A stretch of DNA of 40,223 bases. Source: a virus. Under the pieces are notes generated by a model. That model did no database searches. It was not told where the DNA came from and saw only the letters and a list, made by a program, of their open reading frames with translations. Below are positions 30,565-39,179 of the stretch, piece by piece (the stretch's first letter is position 1; each line of letters begins with the position of its first letter). Location of the stretch: IMG/VR virus record IMGVR_UViG_3300047356_000069, positions 1 through 40,223 of that record. One strand, 5' to 3'. The position numbers were made by a program, and so were the translations under genes.

Positions 30565-33500
30565 ATGGCTGAGATTTCTAAGGAAACACAAGAGAAGTTG
30601 GGATTCGGTAAACCTTTACCTAGTCCCTTTGTCTCACGTATAAGTGAAAACTCTCTTGAGGCTATGAAACGTCAGGAAGAAATCTCTAACGAACAGACAG
30701 ATTTCTCTACGTTGTATAGCAAAGCAAGAGAAGAAGAACACATTGATGCTATATATTCTCGTAATAAATATAGATTCTCAGCCAATCCTTACAATCCTGT
30801 AACAGAGATTACTACTGAAATGTCCGATGCCCTCACTGCGGGGTTGACAGACGAAAGAGCCATCGAAGATATATTTGATGCAGCTAGGTCTGAGAGTCTT
30901 GACTATGCTATGACAATGGCAGAGGACTATCGTAAGACTGATAAGAACAGAACGGAACTAGCTGCTGCTGGTTGGAGAGGTATAGGAGCTACAATTTTAG
31001 CTGCTATGACTGACCCGACTGAGGTAGCAGGTATTATTGGAACCACGGCTGCTGTGTCAGCTATCAGTGGTCCTGCTGCGCCTGTTACTGGTACAGCTAC
31101 GGCTGTCGCTGGAACTGCTGTGCAAGCAGGTAGATCACTAAAGAAGGGTTATAACGTATATAGAGCCTTGAAGATAGGTGCTGGATTAGGTGCAGCAGAG
31201 GCAGCAGTGTTTGAAGGTATACGTGCTTCAATGAAGTACGATATTGATGGCGGTGATGTCATGCTTGCTGGACTATTTGGTGCAGGTCTACAAGGCGGTG
31301 TAAGTGCCGCTGGTATGGCCTTTGCTAAACGAGCCAAGGTACATCAGCTAGCACAGCGTAGTGCGCTTGGTGAGGTTCTTACGCCCGATGAACAGGCTTT
31401 CTTAAAGGGTAACTCAGGTGAAGAACTGACTAACAAAATAATTGCACAAGAAGCTGCAACAGGTGACTTTGCTGGACTAGGTACTAAGTCTATCAATGAG
31501 ATTACAGCAGAACAAGCACGTACTGTATCCTTCCAGAGAGGCAGCAATGCCTTTACCAAGGCCGTTAGACTAGATGCTTTACGTAGCTTGGTATCTCCTT
31601 TTGTTAGAGCCAAGCAATCGTCTAACGGATTTATACGCCTTGGTGCAGATAAGCTGGGATTGAATAGTACAGGTAACAAGTCAGGTGAGGTGGTAAATCC
31701 ATCTGCATCTGAGGTTAAGGCTTACCTAGAAAGTAAGTACCGCACAGGCTTTGCACGTAGCTTAACAGTAAACCGTAAGGCTTGGATGGCAGGTAGTGGT
31801 GGTACAGTACAAGACTTTAACGTATTAGTATCTAAAGCTATGCGTGATCCCAATGCTATTGTGCCTACAGAGGTGCGTAAAGTAGCAGACGATGTACATA
31901 AGCAGCAAAGAGAACTAGGAAACTTAGCTATTAAGAATAATGTAGCAGGTTTTACTACAGGTATCTTAGACAACCACCCTAACTATCTACCTAGACTTTT
32001 TAGTGATAATGGTATTACTAAGATACGTGCTAAGTTTGGCGATGACAACGTAGCTGTAACAGACTTGGTAGAAAAAGCTATACGTTCTGGACAGCCTGAC
32101 ATTGAGGATGCTGTACGTAGGGCATTAACTACTAGCAAAGGTAAGCGTGTAACTCAAAAGGCAATCAATACTTACATTCGTAAGATGGCTACTGGTTATG
32201 CTAAGACAGTAATGTCACGGCCTTTTAAGAAGGGCGGTAACGTAGGTGGATTAGACCTATCAGTGGAAGATTTGACTGCTGCCTTAAAGAAAGAGGAACT
32301 AGATGAAGACGTTATCATTGGTGTACTAGAAGCAGTAACTAAGTCTAAAGGACTACGCGCACATAAACGCGCACAACCTCGCTTAGTATTGGATGAGAAT
32401 GTAACAATTAACGCTAAGACTGTTAATGGTGATGTAGAAGAACTGTCTTTCTCTGAGTTACTAGAGAACGACATTGAAAACCTACACAATGCTTACGTAT
32501 TCCAAATGTCCAGTGGTATAGGACTAGCACGTAATGGTATTAACACTAATGCGGCTGGTTCATCCTTTGATGATTTCTTAGCTAAGATTAAGCAAGAGAA
32601 CGTAGAACAAGGTATAACAGGCACTGAAGCAGAAGTAAAAGCTTTAGAGTATATGTATAATGGTATTACTGGTCAACACGTATTCAAGCAGGATGTTAGT
32701 GATGGCGTAAGACGCTTTAACAGACGTATACGTGAGTACAGTTTTATTACTAACATGGGCATGTCAGGTATGGCAGCTATGATGGAGTTGACTAACTCTC
32801 TGTTAGAGTACTCACTACCAGTCTTACTACGTACCGTGCCTCAGTATCGTAAACTTTATAGTAAAGCAGCTAACGGTCAGCTTGATGATAAGTTGTTACG
32901 TGAACTAGAAGTAATGACAGGACTAGGTGGTGATGTAGTTACGTCCAAGTTTAATCGTGCCTCTCGTTTTGAGGGTGGCGATATGGATGCAGCTATGATG
33001 CCTGAGGCTGTAAATTTCCATGACGAACTACTTGGTAGGGCTAGAGAGAAAGTCTCTATACTCTCAGGTTTGTCAGGCGTGACAATGAGCCTACGCCGTA
33101 TGTCTATGCTAAACTATTCTTCACAGTGGACTAGGGCAGCAGCACAAGGCAAGCCACCATTCTCAAAGATCAAGATGGAACAGCTTGGTATTGATGAGGA
33201 TGTAGCATCAGCTATCTTTGCTAATATTAAGAAACACGCTACTACAAGAAACAACGGCAAGGTTTTACAGTCTTTAAACATAGATAAGTGGGATATTAAA
33301 TCTGCTAAGGGTGTTTCAGGTGAGGATGTGAGAGAAGCTTTTTCCATCTCTGTTTATAGAGAAGCTACTCAGAACGTACAGGAAATGAACTTAGGTTCTG
33401 TGAATGGTACACTGCGTAGTGAATGGGGTAAGACTATTTGGCAGTTTCTTAGCTTTCCATTAGCAGCTTTAGAACAACAAACAATGCGTATGGGTGTTCG

Positions 33501-33918
33501 TGCTAGACATGGTGATATTGTCGTAGGTAAGGTTATCATGGGTAGCATGTTCATGGGTTCTCTTATGTACATGGCAAAAGTACAGATGGCTGCGGCTGGA
33601 CGTAGTGATGCCGATGAGTACATCAAAGAACGTATGAGTATGAAAAACCTGACTAAAGGCTCACTAGAACTTATTGGTGTGGCTAGTGTGTTTGGATATA
33701 TTGCACAGGTTACAACAGGAATGATGGGTGGTAACTCGTATGCTACTACACCACCAGCCTTGTCAATGGCATCTAACGCAATACAAACACTAGGAAACTT
33801 TGCAGAAGGTGACATGACTGAATCAGAATGGCGTAAGTTTTTAAGGCTTGCCCCCTTTTCATCTTTATATGTTGTCAAGCAGGGACTAAATAAAGTAGCT
33901 AATGAAGCAGCAAACTAA
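30565..33918 (+). CDS. Large internal virion protein (T7 gp16-like)
   Basis: The 1117-residue protein is the last of the core genes and follows the gp15-position gene. It has a hydrophobic, Ala/Gly-rich region (about 140-190: GWRGIGATILAAMTDPTEVA, TTAAVSAISGPAAPVTGTAT) and another near the C terminus (GKVIMGSMFMGSLMYMAKVQMAAAG), which fit membrane insertion during ejection. The N-terminal lytic transglycosylase domain of T7 gp16 (1318 residues) is not visible here. The end (FAEGDMTESEWRKFLRLAPF) is typical of the family. Confidence 0.85.
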   Translation: MAEISKETQEKLGFGKPLPSPFVSRISENSLEAMKRQEEISNEQTDFSTLYSKAREEEHIDAIYSRNKYRFSANPYNPVTEITTEMSDALTAGLTDERAIEDIFDAARSESLDYAMTMAEDYRKTDKNRTELAAAGWRGIGATILAAMTDPTEVAGIIGTTAAVSAISGPAAPVTGTATAVAGTAVQAGRSLKKGYNVYRALKIGAGLGAAEAAVFEGIRASMKYDIDGGDVMLAGLFGAGLQGGVSAAGMAFAKRAKVHQLAQRSALGEVLTPDEQAFLKGNSGEELTNKIIAQEAATGDFAGLGTKSINEITAEQARTVSFQRGSNAFTKAVRLDALRSLVSPFVRAKQSSNGFIRLGADKLGLNSTGNKSGEVVNPSASEVKAYLESKYRTGFARSLTVNRKAWMAGSGGTVQDFNVLVSKAMRDPNAIVPTEVRKVADDVHKQQRELGNLAIKNNVAGFTTGILDNHPNYLPRLFSDNGITKIRAKFGDDNVAVTDLVEKAIRSGQPDIEDAVRRALTTSKGKRVTQKAINTYIRKMATGYAKTVMSRPFKKGGNVGGLDLSVEDLTAALKKEELDEDVIIGVLEAVTKSKGLRAHKRAQPRLVLDENVTINAKTVNGDVEELSFSELLENDIENLHNAYVFQMSSGIGLARNGINTNAAGSSFDDFLAKIKQENVEQGITGTEAEVKALEYMYNGITGQHVFKQDVSDGVRRFNRRIREYSFITNMGMSGMAAMMELTNSLLEYSLPVLLRTVPQYRKLYSKAANGQLDDKLLRELEVMTGLGGDVVTSKFNRASRFEGGDMDAAMMPEAVNFHDELLGRAREKVSILSGLSGVTMSLRRMSMLNYSSQWTRAAAQGKPPFSKIKMEQLGIDEDVASAIFANIKKHATTRNNGKVLQSLNIDKWDIKSAKGVSGEDVREAFSISVYREATQNVQEMNLGSVNGTLRSEWGKTIWQFLSFPLAALEQQTMRMGVRARHGDIVVGKVIMGSMFMGSLMYMAKVQMAAAGRSDADEYIKERMSMKNLTKGSLELIGVASVFGYIAQVTTGMMGGNSYATTPPALSMASNAIQTLGNFAEGDMTESEWRKFLRLAPFSSLYVVKQGLNKVANEAAN

Positions 33919-33930
33919 ATAGGAAAACAA

Positions 33931-35139
33931 ATGGCTTTTTCATATCATAATTACGAACCAACAAACAATACTACGGATACCTTTAGTATCCCTTTTACAT
34001 TTACAGCTCAGTCTGAGATTAGTGTAACAGTAAATGGTGTGGCTCAGACAGGTCTAACTTTTCCTTCTAGCTCCACAGTACAACTAACAGCCCCTGTTGC
34101 ATCTGGCTCACTGGTACAAGTCAGACGTACCACAAGCTTGGCAGCACGTGCTATTGATTTTGCCTCAGGCTCTGTGTTGACTGAAGAAGACTTGGATGAT
34201 AGTAATATTCAGGTCTTTCACGCAGCGCAGGAATCAGCAGACCTAGCGGGGGATTCAGTTCAGTTAGGTAACGATAATAAATGGGATGCTAGTGGCAGCA
34301 TCATTAAAAACGTAGGCACACCCACGGCTAACACTGACGCAGCTACTAAAGCGTATACTGATACAGAAGTAGCTGGTGTGGTTTCTACTGCTGTTTCTCA
34401 AGCAATTGCTTCCGCTAACTCAGCCGTGACCACAGCAACAGGTAACATTATTCCTGATGCTACCAAGCTTGCCATCCATCCTATCGGTAGCCAGTACACA
34501 CTGTCAGACGGTTCTACGACTGACTACTCAGCAAAGCATTATCAAGACGCAGCTTCTACTTCAGCTACCAATGCTGCAACCTCTGAGACTAATGCAGGAA
34601 CATCCGAAACTAACTCTCAGAATTGGGCAATTAAGACTGATGACTATGCAGAGGGTACTCTAGGTTACTCAGCTAAAGCATGGGCTATTGGTGATACTGG
34701 CGGTGTAAGTAATACTGCTGGTGCTGGCCCTGCCAAAGATTGGGCTACTGAGACCACCACTAATGTGGACGGTACTGAGTATTCTGCAAAAGAGTATGCT
34801 ATTGGCGCACAGCGTAGAGGCCAAGCAGGTGGTGGTTCAGCTAAAGATTGGGCTACCTACGTTGATGGTACTAATACAGTAGATGGGACATCTTTTTCAG
34901 CTAAGTATTGGGCTACAAAAGCAGAAGAACATAAAACAGAGTTTTCTAATTTATATCATGGTCAATCTAGTACTGCACCAACTGGTAGTGAAGTAGGGGC
35001 TGGTGATCTCTGGTTTGATACGGCTAACAATGCCTTAAAATATTATGACAATAGTAATCAATGGGTAGCTATTCAAGCTGTAGACACCACAAACTTTGCC
35101 ACAAAAGGCTTCAGTATAGCCTTAGCAATCGCCCTTTAG
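33931..35139 (+). CDS. Tail fibre, T7 gp17-like N-terminal domain
   Basis: The 402-residue protein begins with the T7 tail-fibre attachment domain (about residues 1-120): FSYHNYEPTNNTTDTFSIPF, VTVNGVAQTGLTF and RAIDFASGSVLTEEDLDDSN. A coiled and repetitive stalk follows with repeats of the type YSAKxWA or SAKDWA (YSAKAWAIGDTGG, GPAKDWATETTT, YSAKEYAIGA, GSAKDWATYV, FSAKYWATKA). It ends in a short domain (GDLWFDTANNALKYYDNSNQ). At 402 residues it is shorter than T7 gp17 (553) and lacks a receptor-binding tip, so it probably serves as adaptor for the proteins encoded downstream. Confidence 0.9.
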   Translation: MAFSYHNYEPTNNTTDTFSIPFTFTAQSEISVTVNGVAQTGLTFPSSSTVQLTAPVASGSLVQVRRTTSLAARAIDFASGSVLTEEDLDDSNIQVFHAAQESADLAGDSVQLGNDNKWDASGSIIKNVGTPTANTDAATKAYTDTEVAGVVSTAVSQAIASANSAVTTATGNIIPDATKLAIHPIGSQYTLSDGSTTDYSAKHYQDAASTSATNAATSETNAGTSETNSQNWAIKTDDYAEGTLGYSAKAWAIGDTGGVSNTAGAGPAKDWATETTTNVDGTEYSAKEYAIGAQRRGQAGGGSAKDWATYVDGTNTVDGTSFSAKYWATKAEEHKTEFSNLYHGQSSTAPTGSEVGAGDLWFDTANNALKYYDNSNQWVAIQAVDTTNFATKGFSIALAIAL

Positions 35140-35152
35140 GAGTAAGTAACAA

Positions 35153-35500
35153 ATGGCACAAGATTTTATACGATATATGCTGCAAGGCGTTGGAACGGTA
35201 GCGGCTGATGTCCCCGATGGGACAAATTTTAATAGCATAGACGCATTGGTGGGTATTCATATGACCAACACATCAACAAATGCAATCACGGTTGACGCTT
35301 ATATTCAACACACAATCAACGGTGCGGCTGTCAATCACTACCTTATCAAAGGCGCACCCATTGCAGCAGGTGGTGCATTACAACTGCTTGATGGCGGCGC
35401 AAAGATAGTAGTCCAAACAGGCGATAGATTGTGGGTTAAATCAGATACTGCATCATCGTTGGATGTGTGGGTATCTGCTGTTGATGCTATTAGCACATAG
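35153..35500 (+). CDS. Small tail/virion protein
   Basis: The 115-residue, beta-rich protein (VGTVAADVPDGTNFNSIDAL, VDAYIQHTINGAAVNHYLIK, QTGDRLWVKSDTASSLDVWV) resembles small beta-sandwich proteins in tail-fibre loci of marine phages. TAGGAG behind the previous stop is its ribosome-binding site. It could be a fibre adaptor or capsid decoration; location favours the first. Confidence 0.7.
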   Translation: MAQDFIRYMLQGVGTVAADVPDGTNFNSIDALVGIHMTNTSTNAITVDAYIQHTINGAAVNHYLIKGAPIAAGGALQLLDGGAKIVVQTGDRLWVKSDTASSLDVWVSAVDAIST

Positions 35501-35509
35501 GAGTGAGAC

Positions 35510-36274
35510 ATGGGTTACATAGGTAATCAAACTACAAACGCATACACTTCTATGGATAAACAAGACATTACTGGTAACGGTGGTGCAAACTATACGCTGT
35601 CACATGCTGTTGCTAACGAACAAGAGATAGAAGTATTCGTAAACAATGTTCGTCAAGAGGGCGGCGTTGGTAAGGCGTATACGGTTTCTGGAACTGCTTT
35701 AACCATGACAGGCAACGTGTCATCTAGTGATGAATTTTATGTTGTATTCCAAGGCAAAGCGGTGGGTACGATTGTACCGCCTGATGGTAGTGTAGGCACA
35801 GCTAAGTTAGCTGATGGTTCTGTTGGCACAGCCAAGCTTATTGATGGCAATGTAACCGCCGCTAAGTTAGCTACTACCTTAGACTTGTCTGGCAAAACGC
35901 TAACTTTACCAAGCGGCTATGTAAAACAAGTTTATGATAGTGGCTTTATAAGTATTGCAACCGATAGTTGGATAACAGTCACGCATAATATTGCTTTGCC
36001 TTACACGGTTTCTGTTTTGCAAAAGGTGCTTACCAGTGGGGCTGGCGAGGATGCTGAGTATTCAGATAACGATGTTATTGAAATATCCCCAAATACAGAA
36101 ATTGGCAGCTATTCTTCAACAGGATTTCACAGCATATCAAAAGATAATTCTTTGAGGGTATGGGGTCATGCAGCGGTTGGTGGTGTTCATAATGACACTT
36201 CTTCAAGGGCAACTGGCTATTTGGTAAGGCAGACAACAAACGGAACTCGTTTCCTAATTTACAAAGCACAGTAG
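35510..36274 (+). CDS. Tail fibre protein with 10-residue repeats
   Basis: The 254-residue protein begins MGYIGNQTTNAYTSMDKQDI and has an N-terminal domain like that of the protein at 37148 (EVFVNNVRQEGG...YTVSGTALTMTG). It then has three 10-residue repeats, DGSVGTAKLA, DGSVGTAKLI, DGNVTAAKLA, typical of fibre shafts. The C-terminal part (about 145-254) is beta-rich with WITVTHNIALPYTVSVLQK and is a candidate receptor-binding tip. Confidence 0.8.
   Translation: MGYIGNQTTNAYTSMDKQDITGNGGANYTLSHAVANEQEIEVFVNNVRQEGGVGKAYTVSGTALTMTGNVSSSDEFYVVFQGKAVGTIVPPDGSVGTAKLADGSVGTAKLIDGNVTAAKLATTLDLSGKTLTLPSGYVKQVYDSGFISIATDSWITVTHNIALPYTVSVLQKVLTSGAGEDAEYSDNDVIEISPNTEIGSYSSTGFHSISKDNSLRVWGHAAVGGVHNDTSSRATGYLVRQTTNGTRFLIYKAQ
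35783..35872 (+). repeat. Three 30-bp tandem repeats in a fibre gene
   Basis: Three in-frame units of 30 bases begin at 35783, 35813 and 35843 with GATGG and encode DGSVGTAKLA-type decapeptides. The bases differ mainly at third positions, so the repeats are old and kept at protein level. Confidence 0.85.
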
Positions 36275-36283
36275 GAGACAGAT

Positions 36284-36814
36284 ATGGCTTTATCTAAAAT
36301 ACAATCAGAGTCCGTCAACCTAGCTGATGACTTTGCGTTTACTGGCACTGTTAGTGGGGCTGGTGGCGGCAAGGTTTTGCAAGTTAAGCAGACTCCTATT
36401 AACTATATCGTAAGTGCAGCACCTGCTGGTGAAGCCACATTCAACGATATTGCAGGTATGAGTGTTTCCATCACACCAGCGGCAACATCAAACAAGATAC
36501 TGGTTAGTTTTACGATTAATATAGGTCGGTCAACGGCGCAACAAAACAATTCAATCAAACTGTTGCGTGATAGCACCGAAATCGTTGGAACAGGGGCAAC
36601 CAAGAATGTATCTGGGTATCACCGATTGTATTCAAATCCAGAGATAGGTGTACTGACACTGCAATATTTAGATTCTCCATCCAGCACAAGCGCACTGACA
36701 TACAAACTACAGTGGGCAAGTGGTGGGTCTGGTTATCTTTACTTAAACAGGCGTGGAAATGACTCAAGCTATGCAACTGTTTCAACTATTACAGTAATGG
36801 AGATTGCCGGATGA
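36284..36814 (+). CDS. Tail adhesin-like protein, paralogue of 39180-39722
   Basis: The 176-residue protein has ESVNLADDFAFTGTVSG at the N terminus and a beta-rich domain with MSVSITPAATSNKILVSFTI, IKLLRDSTEIVGTGA, LDSPSSTSALTYKLQ and the end VSTITVMEIAG. The same blocks in the same order occur in the protein at 39180 (SVSITPTSTSSQILV, KLYRDSTQIA, DSPSSTSALTYKIQ, TVMEIAG). The domain is a common phage receptor-binding type. GTAGGAGACAGAT precedes the start. It overlaps the next gene by 4 bases. Confidence 0.75.
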   Translation: MALSKIQSESVNLADDFAFTGTVSGAGGGKVLQVKQTPINYIVSAAPAGEATFNDIAGMSVSITPAATSNKILVSFTINIGRSTAQQNNSIKLLRDSTEIVGTGATKNVSGYHRLYSNPEIGVLTLQYLDSPSSTSALTYKLQWASGGSGYLYLNRRGNDSSYATVSTITVMEIAG

Positions 36815-37137
36815 GACATGAAGCAATTTACGCACTATATACAGATGCTGTCTCTATCAGCGGTAATGATGATGATGCTGTCGCAACAGACGCAGATGGT
36901 AACGTAGTATCTTGGGATTCATCTGCGGTGGCAACAAAGGAAGCTGAACTATTAGCGGCGTTCAAGCTAGGCGAATTGCGTGAAGAACGTAATCGCTTAC
37001 TAGCAGAAACAGACCATTGGGTTCTTTCGGACACGGCTGATGCTACATCTGCCCAGACAACATACCGACAAGCTCTGCGTGACATCACAAACAACGCTAC
37101 GTCACTAGATGATGTAACATGGCCTACGAAACCATAA
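36811..37137 (+). CDS. Tail fibre assembly chaperone-like protein
   Basis: The 108-residue protein ends FKLGELREERNRLLAETDHW, then DATSAQTTYRQALRDITNNA and DVTWPTKP, the pattern of phage tail assembly chaperones (helix LRxxRNxLLxxTDW and end WPxxP). It would help fold or trimerise the adhesins beside it. The start is ATGA-coupled to the preceding adhesin gene, suggesting that adhesin as its main client. Confidence 0.8.
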   Translation: MRHEAIYALYTDAVSISGNDDDAVATDADGNVVSWDSSAVATKEAELLAAFKLGELREERNRLLAETDHWVLSDTADATSAQTTYRQALRDITNNATSLDDVTWPTKP

Positions 37138-37147
37138 GGAACAACAC

Positions 37148-37615
37148 ATGCCATACATAGGAAAACAGCCCCTTACTGGGCAATTTAAAATGGTAACAGT
37201 GCCTAGCGCATCTGCTACAGACACCTACGCTATGACAATAAATGGCGCACCTTACAAGCCAGCAACGGCTGAACAGCTAATCGTAAGTTTAAATGGTATA
37301 ACCCAAGCTCCTAATTCCTCGTTCAGTCTTTCGGGTAGTAATTTAATCTTCTCAGAAGCACTAAGCACATCCGACACGATTGACTATGTGTTGTCGCTGG
37401 GTGAGGTAGGCAGCAGCGTAGTGCCTACAGACGGTTCAGTGGATGTTAACAAACTGTCATCAACAATCAGCCGTGGTGGTGCAGCGCACATCAGGGTTAA
37501 CCCTAACAGCCTAACAGCAGATACAACGATTGCCAGTGGTGAAAACGCTCTTGTAGCAGGACCATTTACACTTGCAGCTACGTTGACTGTTAACGGCACA
37601 TTTACGGTGGTGTAA
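37148..37615 (+). CDS. Tail fibre-like protein with YIG N terminus
   Basis: The 155-residue protein begins MPYIGKQPLTGQFKMVTVPS and repeats the N-terminal plan of the fibre at 35510 (YIGxQ start, EQLIVSLNGITQAPNSSF, LSGSNLIFSEALSTSD, VVPTDGSVDVNKL). It ends with a short beta-helix-like strand series (ADTTIASGENALVAGPFTLA, ATLTVNGTFTVV), the usual end of marine tail-fibre proteins. It lacks the long tip domain of its paralogue. Confidence 0.75.
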   Translation: MPYIGKQPLTGQFKMVTVPSASATDTYAMTINGAPYKPATAEQLIVSLNGITQAPNSSFSLSGSNLIFSEALSTSDTIDYVLSLGEVGSSVVPTDGSVDVNKLSSTISRGGAAHIRVNPNSLTADTTIASGENALVAGPFTLAATLTVNGTFTVV

Positions 37616-37616
37616 T

Positions 37617-38078
37617 ATGAGTAAGTTATATGTAGATGAAATACATCCTAAAACCACTGGCAGTGCAGTTCTTATGCCTAACAAACCTTTAGCAAGTGTA
37701 TCAAGATCTAGCGACATGGCTGCTAACGTAACTACTTATCCAACAATCATTTTTAACCAAATAGATTTAGATGTTGGGGGTAATTACGATAGCAGTAATG
37801 GTGTTTTTACTTGCCCTATTTCTGGAATTTATCAAGTAACTTGTTTTGGAATGGATAGTACCTCAGGTGCGGCTGGTGCACTATATCTGAGACTAGAAAA
37901 GAACGGCGTTAACTACGGCTCTGACTGCGGCAGTTATTCTAGTGCTAATAGTCACGCAGGAGCTAGCGGTACATGGATGATTCAATGCAGTGTTAATGAC
38001 ACACTAGAGATTAGTTACTATGCAACCTCTGGCGTAACTGGCACTTATAGTGGCGCAACTTTTATGTTAATAGGATAG
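37617..38078 (+). CDS. Tail adhesin with C1q-like domain (1)
   Basis: The 153-residue protein starts with a short anchor MSKLYVDEIHPKTTGSAVLM. A C1q/TNF-like beta-sandwich follows: IIFNQIDLDVGGNYDSSNGVF, TCPISGIYQVTCFGM, LYLRLEKNGVNYG and a Gly-rich end TSGVTGTYSGATFMLIG. C1q-like domains form trimers and are used in phage tail tips. The start lies 2 bases after the previous stop. Confidence 0.75.
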   Translation: MSKLYVDEIHPKTTGSAVLMPNKPLASVSRSSDMAANVTTYPTIIFNQIDLDVGGNYDSSNGVFTCPISGIYQVTCFGMDSTSGAAGALYLRLEKNGVNYGSDCGSYSSANSHAGASGTWMIQCSVNDTLEISYYATSGVTGTYSGATFMLIG

Positions 38079-38087
38079 GAGGAAAAC

Positions 38088-38648
38088 ATGGCTTCAATTA
38101 TAGGAGTGGAAAACCTCCAACATACTAACGGTACAGATGCGCTTAGTGTGAACTCATCTGGAAAAGTAATTTTAAATCAAGTTGGGGCAGGAGAGTTTTA
38201 CCGCACTGGCTCATTTGCTCCTGTCTGGTCATCTGCTGGGGCAACTGATGTTACACAATCAATCACGACAGGCACATACGCTAATCAAGTTGGGCAATAC
38301 ATACGAATTGGTGATTTAGTAAATTTTAGCGGACTCATACAATCACCACCTACTTGGACATATACAAACGGTGGGGCTGCTGGGCAGGAGCTTTATATAT
38401 ATGGCTTACCTTTTAAGGGAGCTAGTTCAAACTTAGGTAATGAGCAGTGGGGTGTTTCAATAAATTATCATTCAGGACTGAGTTGGGCTTCAACTCTTAC
38501 TATTACTGGAATGGTAAGAAATGACCAAAAGTTTATTCGCCTTTTTTATTTCGGTAACTCTACCAGTGGCAATGTTGAGACTGGCCATGTTGCACTGGCA
38601 AGTTCATTTATTTACTTTTCAGGCTCGTACAGAACAGAAGAGGCATAG
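38088..38648 (+). CDS. Tail adhesin-like protein with shared N-terminal anchor
   Basis: The 186-residue protein begins MASIIGVENLQHTNGTDALS with VNSSGKVILN, the same anchor plan as the protein at 38658 (SIL.VDSIQ...GTAAM.IDSDGRVGFN). The rest is beta-rich with many Gly, Ser and aromatic residues (YANQVGQYIRIGDLVNFSGL, WASTLTITGMVRNDQKFI). It ends HVALASSFIYFSGSYR. TAGGAGG at the previous stop is its ribosome-binding site. A receptor-binding role is inferred from context. Confidence 0.7.
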   Translation: MASIIGVENLQHTNGTDALSVNSSGKVILNQVGAGEFYRTGSFAPVWSSAGATDVTQSITTGTYANQVGQYIRIGDLVNFSGLIQSPPTWTYTNGGAAGQELYIYGLPFKGASSNLGNEQWGVSINYHSGLSWASTLTITGMVRNDQKFIRLFYFGNSTSGNVETGHVALASSFIYFSGSYRTEEA

Positions 38649-38657
38649 GAGATACAT

Positions 38658-39167
38658 ATGACAAGTATATTAAAAGTAGACTCCATCCAAACTGCGGCGG
38701 GTACTGCGGCTATGACGATTGATAGTGATGGGCGTGTCGGCTTTAACAACCCTATTTTATTTTGGGGACAGCTTTCTAACGTCTCCCCATTCGCACCAAC
38801 ATCGGGTGACCTTTTGTCTTTCCGTGACGATGTTGATACAGCTAGCGGTTGGAACTCAAGTAACAAGTATTATGTCGTTCCCAAAGCTGGTTACTACGAA
38901 GTGCATTGTATGCTGTTAATGAACTCTCAGGCTAATGCGGGAAATCTTGATTTCTTTATATTCAAGAACGGTAGCAGCCACTTAGCAAGGGGCTTTACTA
39001 GCGCACCCGCAACCTCTTATCAGCCAACGGTAGCTACGGTAATCCATCAATTTGCTGCTAATGACCAGATATCAATAGTATCATCAAGTACAGTAGAAAT
39101 CTGGGGGGCGGTTAATACTGTAGCAAGTGGTGATGTCAGTTCGCTTTCAATAAAGTTTTTAGGATAG
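38658..39167 (+). CDS. Tail adhesin with C1q-like domain (2)
   Basis: The 169-residue protein has the anchor MTSILKVDSIQTAAGTAAMT with IDSDGRVGFN, widespread in fibre-like proteins of marine phages. A C1q-like sandwich follows (WNSSNKYYVVPKAGYYEVHC, LDFFIFKNGSSHLARGF, FAANDQISIVSS). The core pattern resembles the protein at 37617 but is only distantly similar. TAGGAGATACAT precedes the start. The two probably bind different or alternative surface structures. Confidence 0.75.
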   Translation: MTSILKVDSIQTAAGTAAMTIDSDGRVGFNNPILFWGQLSNVSPFAPTSGDLLSFRDDVDTASGWNSSNKYYVVPKAGYYEVHCMLLMNSQANAGNLDFFIFKNGSSHLARGFTSAPATSYQPTVATVIHQFAANDQISIVSSSTVEIWGAVNTVASGDVSSLSIKFLG

Positions 39168-39179
39168 GAGACAGATATT

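Noticed and set aside
33369-33878. 169-codon open frame on the - strand.
   Set aside because: Antisense shadow of the gp16-like gene.
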